A stretch of 64,000 nucleotides of DNA from Aromatoleum petrolei (GTDB lineage: Bacteria; Pseudomonadota; Gammaproteobacteria; Burkholderiales; Rhodocyclaceae): the NCBI RefSeq assembly GCF_017894385.1, contig NZ_CP059560.1, forward strand, positions 5,030,501-5,094,500. The letters run 5' to 3'. Numbering within the stretch: the first letter of the stretch is position 1; each line of letters begins with the position of its first letter. Positions 27,749 to 39,567 of the stretch are shown in pieces. The position numbers and the translations under genes were made by a program. The notes under the pieces were generated by a model. That model saw nothing but the letters and a program-made list of their open reading frames with translations, did not search any database and was not told the DNA's origin.

Positions 27749-28138
27749 ATGTCAGAAGCCATAGTGCGAAAGCAGCGGCCCAAATTCCTGGCCCTGCACG
27801 AAATCCGGCTCCCGTTGCCGGGTATCGTTTCCATTCTTCACCGGGTCAGCGGGGCGGGGCTGTTCCTGATGATGCCGTTCCTCTTGTACCTGTTCGATCG
27901 CAGCCTCGCTTCGCCCGAGTCGTTTGCGGCATACAAGAGCGTAGTCGGCAACCCGCTCGTGAAGCTTCTCCTGCTGGGGCTGCTCTGGGCCTACCTGCAT
28001 CACTTCTGCGCGGGCATCCGCTTCCTGCTGCTCGACCTTCACAAGGGCATCGACCTTCAGTCGGCTCGTAACAGCTCGCGCATCGTGCTGGTCGTCAGCA
28101 TCGCGCTGACCGTGATCATCGGGGTGAAGCTATGGTAA
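27749..28138 (+). CDS. sdhC: Succinate dehydrogenase cytochrome b556 subunit
   Basis: A 129-residue membrane anchor with three helices. The haem-ligand region is AYLHHFCAGIRFLLLD, and the N-terminal SILHRVSGAGLF is the family signature for quinone-site residues. It is the first gene of sdhCDAB. It overlaps sdhD by seven bases. Confidence 0.95.
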   Translation: MSEAIVRKQRPKFLALHEIRLPLPGIVSILHRVSGAGLFLMMPFLLYLFDRSLASPESFAAYKSVVGNPLVKLLLLGLLWAYLHHFCAGIRFLLLDLHKGIDLQSARNSSRIVLVVSIALTVIIGVKLW

Positions 28139-28479
28139 ATCGTATCGTCGTCGGCGCTCACTACGGCCTGCGCGACTGGATCGCGCAGCGAGCAACCGCA
28201 CTGTTCATGGTGGTCTTCACCATTCTTTTCGCTGCGGCTGCACTCGGTCTTCCCGAGATGACCTATCAGACCTGGTCCGGCCTGTTCCGCAATGGCATCG
28301 TGCGGTTCTTCGCATTCCTGTTCTTCCTGGCGCTCTTCTATCACGCCTGGATCGGTGTGCGTGACATCTGGATGGATTACATCAAGCCGGTCGGCGTGCG
28401 TCTGGCCCTGCATCTCGTAACGATTTTCCTGCTCGTCGGCTACGCCGGCTGGGCTGCGCAGATTCTTTGGAGGCTGTGA
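28132..28479 (+). CDS. sdhD: Succinate dehydrogenase membrane anchor subunit
   Basis: A 115-residue membrane subunit with three helices. [18 protein letters not shown] carries the second haem-ligand histidine and the conserved DY. Its start lies inside sdhC, which implies coupled translation. Confidence 0.95.
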   Translation: MVNRIVVGAHYGLRDWIAQRATALFMVVFTILFAAAALGLPEMTYQTWSGLFRNGIVRFFAFLFFLALFYHAWIGVRDIWMDYIKPVGVRLALHLVTIFLLVGYAGWAAQILWRL

Positions 28480-28481
28480 GC

Positions 28482-30275
28482 GTGACTGTCGCTAAGCGTA
28501 CTTTTGACGCAGTTATCGTTGGCGCCGGCGGTGCCGGACTGCGTGCGGCCCTGCAACTTTCCGAGGCCGGTCTGAAGACCGCCGTGCTGACCAAGGTCTT
28601 CCCGACCCGTTCGCATACCGTCGCAGCGCAGGGTGGCGTTGCCGCTTCGCTCGGCAACTCGACGGAAGACAACTGGCACTGGCATATGTACGACACCGTC
28701 AAGGGGTCGGACTGGCTCGGCGACCAGGATGCAATCGAATTCATGTGCCGCAAGGCCAACGAAGTGGTCGTCGAACTCGAACACTACGGCATGCCTTTCG
28801 ATCGCACCGATAACGGCAAGATCTACCAGCGCCCGTTCGGCGGCCACTCGCAGAACTATGGTCAGTCGCCCGTTTCGCGCTCCTGTGCTGCGGCGGACCG
28901 TACCGGCCATGCGATGCTGCACGCGCTGTACCAGCGCAATGTGCGCGCCAACACGCAGTTCTTCGTCGAGTGGATGGCGCTCGATCTCATCCGCGACGCG
29001 GACGGCGATGTCCTCGGCGTGACCGCGCTGGAAATGGAAACGGGCGAAGTCTCGATTTTCCACGCCAAGGCGACGATCTTCGCGACTGGCGGCGCCGGCC
29101 GCATCTTCCACAGCTCGACGAATGCGTTCATCAACACCGGTGACGGCCTCGGGATGGCGGCGCGCGCCGGCGTTCCGCTCGAAGACATGGAGTTCTGGCA
29201 GTTCCACCCGACGGGCGTGTTCGGTGCCGGGGTGCTGATCACCGAGGGCGTGCGCGGCGAAGGCGGCATCCTGCGCAATGCGTCCGGCGAGCGCTTCATG
29301 GAGCGTTATGCGCCGAACCTCAAGGATCTCGCATCGCGCGACGTCGTTTCGCGTTCGATGGTCACCGAGATCAATGAAGGTCGCGGCTGCGGTCCCGACA
29401 AGGATCACGTGCTGCTGGACATCACGCACTTGTCCCCGGAAACGATCATGAAGCGGCTGCCGGGCATCCGCGAGATCTCGATCCAGTTTGCCGGCGTCGA
29501 CCCCATCAAGGCCCCCATTCCGGTTGTCCCGACTGCGCATTACCAGATGGGCGGTATTCCGACGAACTACAAGGGCCAGGTCGTGGCGCCGAAGGGCGGC
29601 AATCCGAACGCGCCGATCACCGGTTTCTATGCGGCGGGCGAATGTGCCTGCGCATCAGTGCACGGCGCAAACCGCCTCGGCACGAACTCGCTGCTCGATC
29701 TGCTGGTGTTCGGCAAGTCGGCCGGTGAGTCGGTCGTGGAGGATTTGAGCAGCGGGAACCTCAGCCTCAAACCGCTGCCGGACGATGCCGCAGACATATC
29801 CCTCGCGCGTCTCGCGCGCCTCGAAGGTCAGACGAACGGCGAGAGCGTGTTCGACGTCGGCCTCGAGATGCGCCGCACGATGCAAAAGCACGCGGGCGTG
29901 TTCCGTTTCGACAACCTGCTGAAGGAAGGCGTCACGCAGATCCTGGCGGTGGCCGAACGGGCCAAACGCACCGGGATCAAGGACAAGTCGAAGGTCTGGA
30001 ATACGGCACGCACCGAAGCCCTCGAGCTCGACAACCTGATCGAGGTCGCGAAGGCGACGATGGTTTCGGCCGAAGCCCGGAAGGAATCCCGCGGCGCGCA
30101 CGTGCGCGATGACGCACCCGATACGCCGGAATTCCCGAATGGCCGTAACGACAATGAATGGCTCAAGCACTCGCTGTGGTACAGCGAAGCGAACCGGCTC
30201 GAATACAAGCCGGTGACGATGAAGCCGTTGTCACACGATGTCGAGCCGATCGCGCTCGCGAAGCGCACCTACTGA
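28482..30275 (+). CDS. sdhA: Succinate dehydrogenase flavoprotein subunit
   Basis: A 597-residue FAD subunit that oxidises succinate. The FAD-binding GAGGAGL lies near the N-terminus. The covalent flavin site is SHTVAAQGG (His), and active-site residues are in the HPTG and REGCG-like ([11 protein letters not shown]) segments. The GTG at 28482 is preferred because TGGAGG lies eight bases upstream; a GTG six bases earlier is too close to it. The flavin-attachment factor gene sdhE is in the same operon. Confidence 0.96.
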   Translation: MTVAKRTFDAVIVGAGGAGLRAALQLSEAGLKTAVLTKVFPTRSHTVAAQGGVAASLGNSTEDNWHWHMYDTVKGSDWLGDQDAIEFMCRKANEVVVELEHYGMPFDRTDNGKIYQRPFGGHSQNYGQSPVSRSCAAADRTGHAMLHALYQRNVRANTQFFVEWMALDLIRDADGDVLGVTALEMETGEVSIFHAKATIFATGGAGRIFHSSTNAFINTGDGLGMAARAGVPLEDMEFWQFHPTGVFGAGVLITEGVRGEGGILRNASGERFMERYAPNLKDLASRDVVSRSMVTEINEGRGCGPDKDHVLLDITHLSPETIMKRLPGIREISIQFAGVDPIKAPIPVVPTAHYQMGGIPTNYKGQVVAPKGGNPNAPITGFYAAGECACASVHGANRLGTNSLLDLLVFGKSAGESVVEDLSSGNLSLKPLPDDAADISLARLARLEGQTNGESVFDVGLEMRRTMQKHAGVFRFDNLLKEGVTQILAVAERAKRTGIKDKSKVWNTARTEALELDNLIEVAKATMVSAEARKESRGAHVRDDAPDTPEFPNGRNDNEWLKHSLWYSEANRLEYKPVTMKPLSHDVEPIALAKRTY

Positions 30276-30294
30276 GCGCGGGAGAACTACTGAA

Positions 30295-31005
30295 ATGAGC
30301 AAGCGCACCATTCAATTGAAGATGTACCGCTACGATCCGGACAAGGACGACAAGCCGTACATGCAGGACTACACCCTTGAACTGGAACCGTCGGACAAGA
30401 AGCTGCTCGACGTGCTGGTTCGACTGAAGTCGCAGGACGATTCGCTGTCGTTCCGCCGCTCTTGCCGCGAAGGCGTTTGCGGTTCGGACGCAATGAACGT
30501 CAACGGCAAGAACCGGCTTGCGTGCCTTACCGATATCGAGGGCCTGCCGCAGCCGATCGTGCTGCGTCCGCTGCCGGGGCTGCCCGTGATCCGCGACCTG
30601 ATCGTCGACATGACGCAGTTCTTCAAGCAGTACCACTCGATCAAGCCGTACCTGATCAATGACACGCCGGCACCCGAGCGCGAGCGCCTGCAATCGCCGG
30701 AAGACCGCGAGGAACTCAACGGTCTGTACGAGTGCATCCTGTGTGCCTGCTGCTCGACGTCCTGCCCGTCCTTCTGGTGGAACCCGGACAAATTCGTCGG
30801 GCCGGCGGGCCTGCTCGCAGCGTACCGGTTCCTCGCCGACACGCGCGACGAGGCGACGTCCGAGCGCCTCGATAACCTCGAGGATCCGTACCGCCTGTTC
30901 CGCTGCCACAGCATCATGAACTGCGTCGACGTGTGTCCGAAGAGTCTGAATCCGACGCGCGCTATCGGCAAGATCAAGGACATGATGGTCAGCCGGGCAG
31001 TATGA
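30295..31005 (+). CDS. sdhB: Succinate dehydrogenase iron-sulfur subunit
   Basis: A 236-residue subunit with three clusters. The [2Fe-2S] site is in SCREGVCGSDAM...C. The [4Fe-4S] and [3Fe-4S] sites are in CILCACCSTSCP and CHSIMNCVDVCPK. It links SdhA flavin to the quinone site. It overlaps sdhE by four bases. Confidence 0.97.
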   Translation: MSKRTIQLKMYRYDPDKDDKPYMQDYTLELEPSDKKLLDVLVRLKSQDDSLSFRRSCREGVCGSDAMNVNGKNRLACLTDIEGLPQPIVLRPLPGLPVIRDLIVDMTQFFKQYHSIKPYLINDTPAPERERLQSPEDREELNGLYECILCACCSTSCPSFWWNPDKFVGPAGLLAAYRFLADTRDEATSERLDNLEDPYRLFRCHSIMNCVDVCPKSLNPTRAIGKIKDMMVSRAV

Positions 31006-31238
31006 GCATCAACCGGGGACGCGTGCGCTGGCAATGTCGTAGGGCTCTCCTGGAGCTCGACCTCGTCTTCGCACGCTTTCTGGAAAGGGACTTCGACCGT
31101 CTTACGGATGGTCAGTTGGCGGACCTCGACGACTTGCTCCGTTGTGAGGACCATGAGCTGTGGGCCATGGTCAACGGGAGCAGTCCCTGCGAGGTCGACC
31201 GCTGGAAGGAGATGATCGGACTGCTGAGTCAGCGTTGA
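31002..31238 (+). CDS. sdhE: FAD assembly factor SdhE (succinate dehydrogenase assembly factor 2)
   Basis: A 78-residue helical protein that promotes covalent flavinylation of SdhA. The usual RGxxE motif reads R14-A-L-L-E18 here, so the glycine is replaced by alanine. The rest of the family pattern (WQCRR, ELD, HELWAMV) is kept. The ATG is embedded in the sdhB stop (ATGA). Its location after sdhB supports the assignment. Confidence 0.9.
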   Translation: MSINRGRVRWQCRRALLELDLVFARFLERDFDRLTDGQLADLDDLLRCEDHELWAMVNGSSPCEVDRWKEMIGLLSQR

Positions 31239-31300
31239 CTCGGCAGGACGGTCGTCACAGGGAGCTAGTAGTTAATACGGGCACGCATAAGGGATGACCT

Positions 31301-32596
<1,296 letters not shown>

Positions 32597-32638
32597 CTGA
32601 TGATCAAGGGCGGGAGAGAATCCCGGCGATGATCTCCG

Positions 32639-32672
32639 CGGGATGGTCGTTCGACGCGGCCATCCCGTTTTT
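32639..32672 (+). terminator. Terminator after gltA
   Basis: An eight-base stem (CGGGATGG / CCATCCCG) followed directly by TTTTT, lying 43 bases after gltA and 70 bases before sucA. It suggests that sucA-sucB-lpd has its own promoter or relies on partial readthrough. Confidence 0.85.
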
Positions 32673-32741
32673 GTTGGAGATGCCGGGCATGTAGCGTCGA
32701 GTAGCCCAAGCAACGCAATAAGACTACAGGTGGCATAACAA

Positions 32742-35591
32742 ATGACCATTCAGCAACGATCCACTTCTCATTTGTTCGGCAGCAATGCGCCGTTCATCGA
32801 GGAGCTTTACGAGAATTACCTATCCGATCCGGCGTCGGTGCCGGAATCGTGGCGTGCCTATTTCGATAACCTCCAGTCGCAAAGCGGTGCGGCGCTGCGC
32901 GACGTGGCACACGGGCCCGTGATCGCGGCCTTTGCCGAGATGGCGAAGCGCGGCGCGGTCCGTACCGTCGTCTCCGAAGGTGACGACAAGCGGCAGGTGA
33001 GCACGCTGCAGCTCATCAACGCCTACCGTTTCCTCGGCAACCGCTGGGCAAATCTCGATCCGCTGCGTCGCACCGAGCGCCCGCACATCGCAGAGCTCGA
33101 ACCTTCGTACTACGGTTTCACCGAGGCGGACCTGTCGCACAGCTTCAATACCGGTTCGTTCCACGGCTTCTCGACCGACCACGCGACGCTGCGCGAGATC
33201 CTCGAAGCAGTGCGCCAGACCTACTGCGGTTCGGTCGGCTCCGAATACATGTACATCTCCGACATCTCACAGAAGCGCTGGATCCAGGCGCGCCTGGAGA
33301 GCGTGCGCGCAACGCCGCGCTACGATGCAGCGAAGAAAAAGCGCATCCTCGAGCGCACCACCGCTGCAGAGACGCTCGAGCGCTACCTGCACACGCGATA
33401 CGTCGGCCAGAAGCGCTTCTCGCTTGAAGGCGGCGAGTCGGCGATCGTCGCGATGGACGAACTGATCAGCGTTGCCGGTTCGCTCGGCGCTCAGGAAGTG
33501 GTGATCGGCATGGCTCACCGCGGTCGCCTGAACGTGCTGGTGAATACGTTGGGCAAGTCGCCATCGATGCTGTTCTCGGAATTCGAGGGCAAGGCTGCTG
33601 CAGACCTCACCGCGGGCGACGTGAAATACCACATGGGCTTCTCCAGCGACGTCATGACGTCGGGCGGGCCGATGCACCTCACTCTGGCGTTCAACCCGTC
33701 GCATCTGGAAATCATCAACCCGGTGGTTGAAGGTTCGGTGTATGCCCGTCAGGTGCGTCGCAGCGACGAGGCCAAGGCGCAGGTCATTCCCGTCCTGATC
33801 CACGGTGATGCGGCGGTGGCGGGGCAGGGCGTGAACCAGGAGATGCTGAACTTCTCCCAGACCCGCGGTTACGGCACGGGCGGCACGATTCACATCGTCA
33901 TCAACAACCAGATTGGCTTCACGACCTCCGATCCGCGCGACTACCGCAGCTCGCTGTATTGCACGGACATCTTCAAGATGGTCGAAGCTCCGATCTTCCA
34001 CGTGAATGGCGACGATCCCGAAGCCGTTGCGTTTGCCACCAAGCTCGCCGTCGAATTCCGCCAGGAGTTCCAGAAGGACGTGGTGCTCGACATCATCTGC
34101 TTCCGCAAGCTCGGCCACAACGAGCAGGACGAGCCGATGGTGACGCAGCCGTTGATGTATCGCACCATCCAGAAGCATCCGGGCACGCGCAAGCTCTACG
34201 CTGACCGCCTCGTCGCGGAAGGAACGTGCCAGGCTGACGAGCCCGACCGCATGATCGCCGAGTATCGCGAGCACCTCGATCGCGGCGAGCTGTTGGCGAA
34301 TCCCGTTCTTCCGGGCCACAACCGTCAGTTCTCTGTGGATTGGACCCCGTTCCTCAAGCAGCCGTATACCGACGCCTGCGACACGGCGATTCCGGTCAGC
34401 GAGATCAAGCGCCTGGGCGAACGGCTTTCGACCGTTCCCGAGACGTTTGCGCTGCACTCGCGCGTGAAGAAGATCATCGATGACCGAGCCGGGATGGCAC
34501 GGGGCGATCTGCCGCTCGACTGGGGCATGGGTGAAAACCTCGCTTACGCAAGCCTGCTCGCGCAGGGCTACCGCGTGCGAATTTCGGGTGAAGACGTCGG
34601 TCGCGGAACCTTCTTCCACCGCCATGCCGTGCTGCACGACCAGAAGCGCGAGCGCTGGGACGAAGGCATCTACAAGCCGCTGGATCACATCCAGGACGGC
34701 CAGGCCGGCTTCCAGTGCCACGATTCCGTGCTCTCCGAAGAGGCCGTGCTGGCGTTCGAATACGGCTACTCCACGACCGAACCGAACGAACTGGTGGTCT
34801 GGGAAGCCCAGTTCGGCGACTTCGTAAATGGCGCACAGGTCGTCATTGACCAGTTCATCAGCTCCGGTGAGGCGAAGTGGGGCCGACTGAGCGGCCTGGT
34901 GATGATGCTGCCGCACGGCTACGAAGGGCAGGGTCCCGAGCATTCGTCGTGCCGCCCCGAGCGCTTCATGAGCCTCGCGGCCGAGAACAACTGGCAGATC
35001 TGCGTCCCGACGACGCCGGCCCAGGTGTTCCATCTGCTGCGTCGCCAGATGCTGCGCAAGGTCCGGAAGCCGCTCATCATCGTCACGCCGAAGTCGCTGC
35101 TGCGTCACAAGGAAGCGATCTCGACGATGGACGAACTGGCCACCGGCAGCTTCCAGACCGTGATCCCCGAGGTCGAGAAGCTGGATCCGAAGAAGGTCAA
35201 GCGCGTGGTCCTGTGCCAGGGCAAGATCTATTACGAACTGCAGGCCCATCGTCGCGAGAACAAGATCACCGACACGGCACTGGTTCGTATCGAGCAGATC
35301 TACCCGTTCCCGACCGACGCATTCGCCGCCGCCATCAACCAGTTCCCGAATGCAAAGGAAGTGGTGTGGTGCCAGGAAGAGCCCCGCAACCAGGGCGCGT
35401 GGTACTGGCTCGCTTCGCGTCAGCATCTCATCAACGTGCTGGGCACCAAGCGCAAGTTGCTGCTCGTCAGCCGCCCGGCATCTGCTTCCCCTGCCGTCGG
35501 CTACTACGCCAAGCACAACGCGCAGCAGAAGGCTGTTCTGGAAAACGCATTCGGTCCCATTCAGGACACGACGCAACAATCGCCCAACTAA
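32742..35591 (+). CDS. sucA: 2-oxoglutarate dehydrogenase E1 component
   Basis: A 949-residue thiamine-diphosphate enzyme, first component of the 2-oxoglutarate dehydrogenase complex. The N-terminal E2-binding segment is present (SNAPFIEELYENYLSDP). Family motifs include GMAHRGRLNVL, the ThDP-binding HGDAAVAGQG region, and GEDVGRGTFFHRHA. Length matches E. coli SucA (933). AGGTGG precedes the start. Confidence 0.97.
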   Translation: MTIQQRSTSHLFGSNAPFIEELYENYLSDPASVPESWRAYFDNLQSQSGAALRDVAHGPVIAAFAEMAKRGAVRTVVSEGDDKRQVSTLQLINAYRFLGNRWANLDPLRRTERPHIAELEPSYYGFTEADLSHSFNTGSFHGFSTDHATLREILEAVRQTYCGSVGSEYMYISDISQKRWIQARLESVRATPRYDAAKKKRILERTTAAETLERYLHTRYVGQKRFSLEGGESAIVAMDELISVAGSLGAQEVVIGMAHRGRLNVLVNTLGKSPSMLFSEFEGKAAADLTAGDVKYHMGFSSDVMTSGGPMHLTLAFNPSHLEIINPVVEGSVYARQVRRSDEAKAQVIPVLIHGDAAVAGQGVNQEMLNFSQTRGYGTGGTIHIVINNQIGFTTSDPRDYRSSLYCTDIFKMVEAPIFHVNGDDPEAVAFATKLAVEFRQEFQKDVVLDIICFRKLGHNEQDEPMVTQPLMYRTIQKHPGTRKLYADRLVAEGTCQADEPDRMIAEYREHLDRGELLANPVLPGHNRQFSVDWTPFLKQPYTDACDTAIPVSEIKRLGERLSTVPETFALHSRVKKIIDDRAGMARGDLPLDWGMGENLAYASLLAQGYRVRISGEDVGRGTFFHRHAVLHDQKRERWDEGIYKPLDHIQDGQAGFQCHDSVLSEEAVLAFEYGYSTTEPNELVVWEAQFGDFVNGAQVVIDQFISSGEAKWGRLSGLVMMLPHGYEGQGPEHSSCRPERFMSLAAENNWQICVPTTPAQVFHLLRRQMLRKVRKPLIIVTPKSLLRHKEAISTMDELATGSFQTVIPEVEKLDPKKVKRVVLCQGKIYYELQAHRRENKITDTALVRIEQIYPFPTDAFAAAINQFPNAKEVVWCQEEPRNQGAWYWLASRQHLINVLGTKRKLLLVSRPASASPAVGYYAKHNAQQKAVLENAFGPIQDTTQQSPN

Positions 35592-35624
35592 TAAGCAAAA
35601 GCTCGAACTTCGGGAGAAGATTAC

Positions 35625-36821
35625 ATGCTGATTGAAGTGAAAGTTCCGCAACTGTCGGAATCGGTGTCGGAGGCCACGCTCGTTTCGTGGCACAAGAAGG
35701 AAGGCGACGCGGTGTCGCGTGACGAGAACCTGATCGACATCGAAACCGACAAGGTCGTCCTCGAGACGCCGGCTCCTGCCGATGGCGTGCTGGTCAAGAT
35801 CATCAAGGCGAACGGCGACAACGTGACTTCGGGCGAACTGATCGCCCAGATCGATACGGAGGCGAAGGCTTCCGCCGGTGCCGCCGCGCCTGCGGCTGCC
35901 GCTGCCCCTGCGGCGGCTCCCGCTGCTGCAGCCCCGTCGGCCGCCGCCGGCGCCGCCAGCCCGGCCGCACGCAAGATTCTCGAAGAGAAGGGAATCGCTG
36001 CCGCCGACGTCGCCGGCTCCGGCCGCGGCGGACGCGTCACCAAGGAAGATGCGGTTGCTGCCCAGCCGCGTCCGGCCGCAGCACCCACCGCTGCACCGGC
36101 CTCGCTCACCCTGACCGGCGATCGTCCGGAAGAGCGCGTGCCGATGACCCGCCTGCGTGCCCGCATTGCCGAGCGCCTGATCCAGTCGAAGAACGAAAAC
36201 GCGATCCTGACGACGTTCAACGAAGTGAACATGGCCCCGGTCATGGCGCTGCGCAAGCAGTACGGCGACAAGTTCGAAAAGGCGCACGGCGTCCGTCTCG
36301 GCTTCATGGGCTTCTTCGTCAAGGCCGCGGTCGCCGCGCTGAAGAAATTCCCGATCCTGAACGCCTCGGTAGACGGTACCGACATCATCTACCACGGCTA
36401 CATCGACATCGGCATCGCCGTTGGTTCGCCGCGTGGTCTCGTGGTGCCCATCCTGCGTGATGCGGACCAGATGTCGATCGCCGACATCGAGAAGAAGATC
36501 GCCGAGTACGGCCAGAAAGCAAAGGACGGCAAGCTGTCGCTCGAGGAACTGTCCGGCGGCACGTTCTCGATCTCCAACGGCGGCGTGTTCGGCTCGATGC
36601 TGTCAACTCCGATCATCAACCCGCCGCAGTCGGCCATCCTCGGCATCCACGCGACCAAGGATCGCCCGGTGGTCGAGAACGGCCAGATCGTGATCCGTCC
36701 GATCAACTACTTGGCGATGTCGTACGATCACCGCATCATCGACGGCCGTGAAGCCGTCCTCGGCCTGGTGACGATGAAGGAAGCACTGGAAGATCCGGCT
36801 CGCCTGATCCTCGACGTGTAA
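35625..36821 (+). CDS. sucB: Dihydrolipoyl succinyltransferase (E2) of 2-oxoglutarate dehydrogenase
   Basis: A 398-residue E2. One lipoyl domain (lipoyl Lys in IETDKVVLE, ~43) is followed by an Ala/Pro-rich linker, a peripheral-subunit-binding domain ([13 protein letters not shown]) and the catalytic domain with [13 protein letters not shown] (His and Asp). CGGGAG precedes the ATG. It lies 33 bases after sucA. Confidence 0.97.
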   Translation: MLIEVKVPQLSESVSEATLVSWHKKEGDAVSRDENLIDIETDKVVLETPAPADGVLVKIIKANGDNVTSGELIAQIDTEAKASAGAAAPAAAAAPAAAPAAAAPSAAAGAASPAARKILEEKGIAAADVAGSGRGGRVTKEDAVAAQPRPAAAPTAAPASLTLTGDRPEERVPMTRLRARIAERLIQSKNENAILTTFNEVNMAPVMALRKQYGDKFEKAHGVRLGFMGFFVKAAVAALKKFPILNASVDGTDIIYHGYIDIGIAVGSPRGLVVPILRDADQMSIADIEKKIAEYGQKAKDGKLSLEELSGGTFSISNGGVFGSMLSTPIINPPQSAILGIHATKDRPVVENGQIVIRPINYLAMSYDHRIIDGREAVLGLVTMKEALEDPARLILDV

Positions 36822-36831
36822 TCGACATGCT

Positions 36832-36880
36832 GCGTGGCGCTCCGTCGGACCTTGCCGTCCGGCGTAGCGCCACGCTTTTC
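36832..36880 (+). terminator. Hairpin terminator/attenuator between sucB and lpd
   Basis: A ten-base perfect stem (GCGTGGCGCT / AGCGCCACGC) with an inner secondary stem, followed by a T-rich stretch. It lies inside the operon and could reduce lpd transcription relative to sucAB. Confidence 0.8.
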
Positions 36881-36898
36881 CTTTTTCGGGAGTGAATG

Positions 36899-38329
36899 AT
36901 GGCTGACAAGCAATTCGACGTACTCGTCATCGGCGGCGGGCCTGGGGGGTATGTGGCGGCGATTCGTGCCGCACAACTGGGTTTCAAGACGGCGTGCGCG
37001 GAATCCAATCCGTATGCCGATCCGAAGGGCGAGCCGCGTCTTGGCGGCACCTGCCTCAACGTCGGGTGCATCCCGTCGAAGGCGCTACTGCACACCTCGC
37101 ACCTCTTCGAGGAGGCCGAGCACTCGTTCGAGGGCCAGGGCATCAAGGTGAGCGGCGGCGTGAGCATCGAGGTGCCGACGATGATCGGTCGCAAGAACAA
37201 GGTCGTCGACCAGCTGACGCAGGGGATCAAGGGCCTGTTCAAGAAGAACAAGGTGACCTTCCTGGCCGGCCATGGCAGCTTCGAGAGCGCGGGTGCGGCC
37301 GGTTATGTGGTCAAGGTCGGCAATGAAACGGTGGAGGCCAAGCACGTCATCATTGCGACCGGTTCCAAGCCCCGTCACTTGCCGGGCATTCCGGTCGATA
37401 ACAAGATTGTCTGCGACAACGTCGGCGCACTGGATTTCGATTCGGTGCCGAAGAAGCTCGGCGTCATCGGTGCCGGCGTGATCGGCCTGGAAATGGGCTC
37501 GGTATGGCGTCGTCTCGGCTCGGAAGTGACCGTGCTGGAAGCGCTGCCTGATTTCATGGGCTTCGCCGATGTCGACGTCGCCAAGGAAGCGCTCAAGGTC
37601 TTCACCAAGCAGGGACTCAAGATCCAGACCGGCGTGAAGATCGGCGACACCAAGGTGTCGAAGAAGGGCGTCTCCATCGCCTACACCGACAAGGACGGCA
37701 AGGAAGCCAAGCTGGAATGCGATCGCCTGATCGTGTCCGTCGGCCGCGTCCCGAATACCGACGGTTTGAATGCTGCGGCAGTCGGTCTGAACGTGAATGA
37801 CCGCGGCCAGATCGTCGTCGACGGGCACTGCAAGTCGAATCTGCCCAATGTCTACGCGGTCGGCGACGTCGTCCGTGGTCCCATGCTCGCACACAAGGCG
37901 ATGGAAGAGGCTGTCATGGTCGCTGAAATCATCGCGGGGCAGGCCGGGCACTGCAACCTCGACATGGTTCCGGGCGTGATCTACACGTCGCCCGAGATCG
38001 CCTGGGTCGGCAAGACCGAACAGCAGCTCAAGGCCGAAGGCGTCGCCTACCGGGCCGGCAAGATCCCGTTCATGGCCAACGGCCGCGCACTCGGATCCGG
38101 CGACCCAACCGGTTTCGTCAAGATGCTGGCCTGCGCCACGACCGACCGCATCCTCGGCGTGCACATCATCGGAGCCAACGCATCCGAGCTGATCTCGGAA
38201 GCTGTCGTCGCGATGGAGTTCGGCGGCGCCTCGGAAGACCTGGCACGCATCTGCCACGCTCACCCGACCCTGTCGGAAGTTGTGCACGAAGCAGCCCTCG
38301 CAGTGGATAAGCGTCCGCTGCACTTCTGA
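36899..38329 (+). CDS. lpd: Dihydrolipoyl dehydrogenase (E3)
   Basis: A 476-residue FAD disulfide oxidoreductase that reoxidises the lipoyl group. It has the FAD motif [10 protein letters not shown], the redox disulfide [13 protein letters not shown], an NAD-binding [10 protein letters not shown], and the C-terminal His-Glu active-site region [12 protein letters not shown]. Two ATGs are adjacent; the second (36899) is preferred because GGGAG is six bases upstream, while the first would be only three away. A terminator follows. Confidence 0.97.
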   Translation: MADKQFDVLVIGGGPGGYVAAIRAAQLGFKTACAESNPYADPKGEPRLGGTCLNVGCIPSKALLHTSHLFEEAEHSFEGQGIKVSGGVSIEVPTMIGRKNKVVDQLTQGIKGLFKKNKVTFLAGHGSFESAGAAGYVVKVGNETVEAKHVIIATGSKPRHLPGIPVDNKIVCDNVGALDFDSVPKKLGVIGAGVIGLEMGSVWRRLGSEVTVLEALPDFMGFADVDVAKEALKVFTKQGLKIQTGVKIGDTKVSKKGVSIAYTDKDGKEAKLECDRLIVSVGRVPNTDGLNAAAVGLNVNDRGQIVVDGHCKSNLPNVYAVGDVVRGPMLAHKAMEEAVMVAEIIAGQAGHCNLDMVPGVIYTSPEIAWVGKTEQQLKAEGVAYRAGKIPFMANGRALGSGDPTGFVKMLACATTDRILGVHIIGANASELISEAVVAMEFGGASEDLARICHAHPTLSEVVHEAALAVDKRPLHF

Positions 38330-38354
38330 TCGGCCTTTCGGCTGGTCGCTCGCG

Positions 38355-38392
38355 GGGTGGTGCGGGATAATCCCGGACCACCCTCATTTTTT
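38355..38392 (+). terminator. Terminator of the sucAB-lpd operon
   Basis: A hairpin with paired outer (GGGTGGT / ACCACCC) and inner (CGGGA / TCCCG) stems, followed by ATTTTTT. It lies 26 bases after lpd. Confidence 0.87.
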
Positions 38393-38417
38393 CGCATTAC
38401 GGTTTCAGGCAGATTCC

Positions 38418-39530
38418 ATGCCCCATCGCGTCCTGAATGTCCCGCAGTACGGGATGCTCGAGGCCTACGAGGCCCAACTCGCTGCTCGTGGTTACAAATC
38501 GGACCCGGAGCAGCGCGCTGCTGCGCAGCGCCTGCAGGTACTCTATTCCGATCTTCTGGGTTTCAAGGCAGCGCGGCGCGGCACCCTGCGCAAGCTCTTC
38601 ACCCGACCGCAGATGCCCCGCAGCGTGTATTTCTGGGGAGGCGTGGGACGCGGCAAGAGCTTCCTGATGGATTGCTTCTACGACTCGGTTCCGTATCAAC
38701 GCAAGCGGCGGGTGCATTTCCATGCTTTCATGCAGGAGGTGCAGAACGATCTGAGGGAATTCAACAAAGAGCCGGATCCCCTGCAGCGGGTGGCAGACCG
38801 CGTTGCCAAGGAAACGCGGCTGTTGTGCTTCGATGAATTTCACGTGTCCGACATCGCCGATGCGATGATTCTGGGGCGCCTGCTCGAAGCGCTATTAGCA
38901 CGCGGCGTCATCTTCGTGATGACCTCGAATTACCCGCCCGACGGCTTGTATCCGAACGGGCTGCAGCGCATCAACTTCCTGCCGACGATCGAGATGATCA
39001 AACGGCGCTTCGACGTCTTCGAGGTGGACCACGGCACCGATTACCGGCTGCGGACCCTGGAGCAGATGGAGATCTACCTCGTTCCCGCAGACGGCGCGGC
39101 GGAGCGCAAGATGCGCAAGGACTTCTATCATCTGGCAGCAAGCGAACCGGCTGCCGGAGAGATCGACCTGTTCGAACGCAAACTGGCGGTGCTTGGGCAC
39201 GCGACCGGCGTGATCTGGTTCGACTTTGCGACGCTTTGCGGTGGGCCGCGCTCGCAGAACGATTACCTGGAGATCGCGCGGGAGCACCATACTCTGATCC
39301 TGTCGGGTATCCCGCGGATGAGCGCCGGTAACGCCTCCGAGGCGCGCCGCTTCACCTGGCTTGTCGACGTCTTGTACGACCACCGCGTGAAACTCATCGC
39401 CAGCGCCGAGGTGGACGCCGCCGAGCTCTACACGCAGGGGCATAACGCGCATGAGTTCGTCCGCACGGTAAGCCGGCTGATCGAGATGCGCAGCCGGGAA
39501 TACCTCGCGCAGGGCCACCGCGTAGATTGA
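38418..39530 (+). CDS. zapE: Cell division ATPase ZapE (AFG1-like)
   Basis: A 370-residue P-loop ATPase of the AFG1/ZapE family, which in E. coli associates with FtsZ rings. Walker A is GGVGRGKSFLMD, Walker B is LLCFDEFHVSD, and sensor region VIFVMTSNYPPDGLY is intact. The ATG at 38418 gives the typical family N-terminus; the same frame runs back into lpd but is not plausible protein. Only a weak ribosome site (CAGGCAGA) is seen. Confidence 0.92.
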   Translation: MPHRVLNVPQYGMLEAYEAQLAARGYKSDPEQRAAAQRLQVLYSDLLGFKAARRGTLRKLFTRPQMPRSVYFWGGVGRGKSFLMDCFYDSVPYQRKRRVHFHAFMQEVQNDLREFNKEPDPLQRVADRVAKETRLLCFDEFHVSDIADAMILGRLLEALLARGVIFVMTSNYPPDGLYPNGLQRINFLPTIEMIKRRFDVFEVDHGTDYRLRTLEQMEIYLVPADGAAERKMRKDFYHLAASEPAAGEIDLFERKLAVLGHATGVIWFDFATLCGGPRSQNDYLEIAREHHTLILSGIPRMSAGNASEARRFTWLVDVLYDHRVKLIASAEVDAAELYTQGHNAHEFVRTVSRLIEMRSREYLAQGHRVD

Positions 39531-39567
39531 GCCCGAAATTGGCCAACCTGGGAGCCTCGGGTCCGCG

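Noticed and set aside
33267-36395. A very long open frame on the minus strand across sucA and sucB
   Set aside because: It is antisense to two certain genes, its translation is Arg/Val/Asp-rich without any recognisable domain, and such mirrored open frames are expected in high-GC coding DNA.
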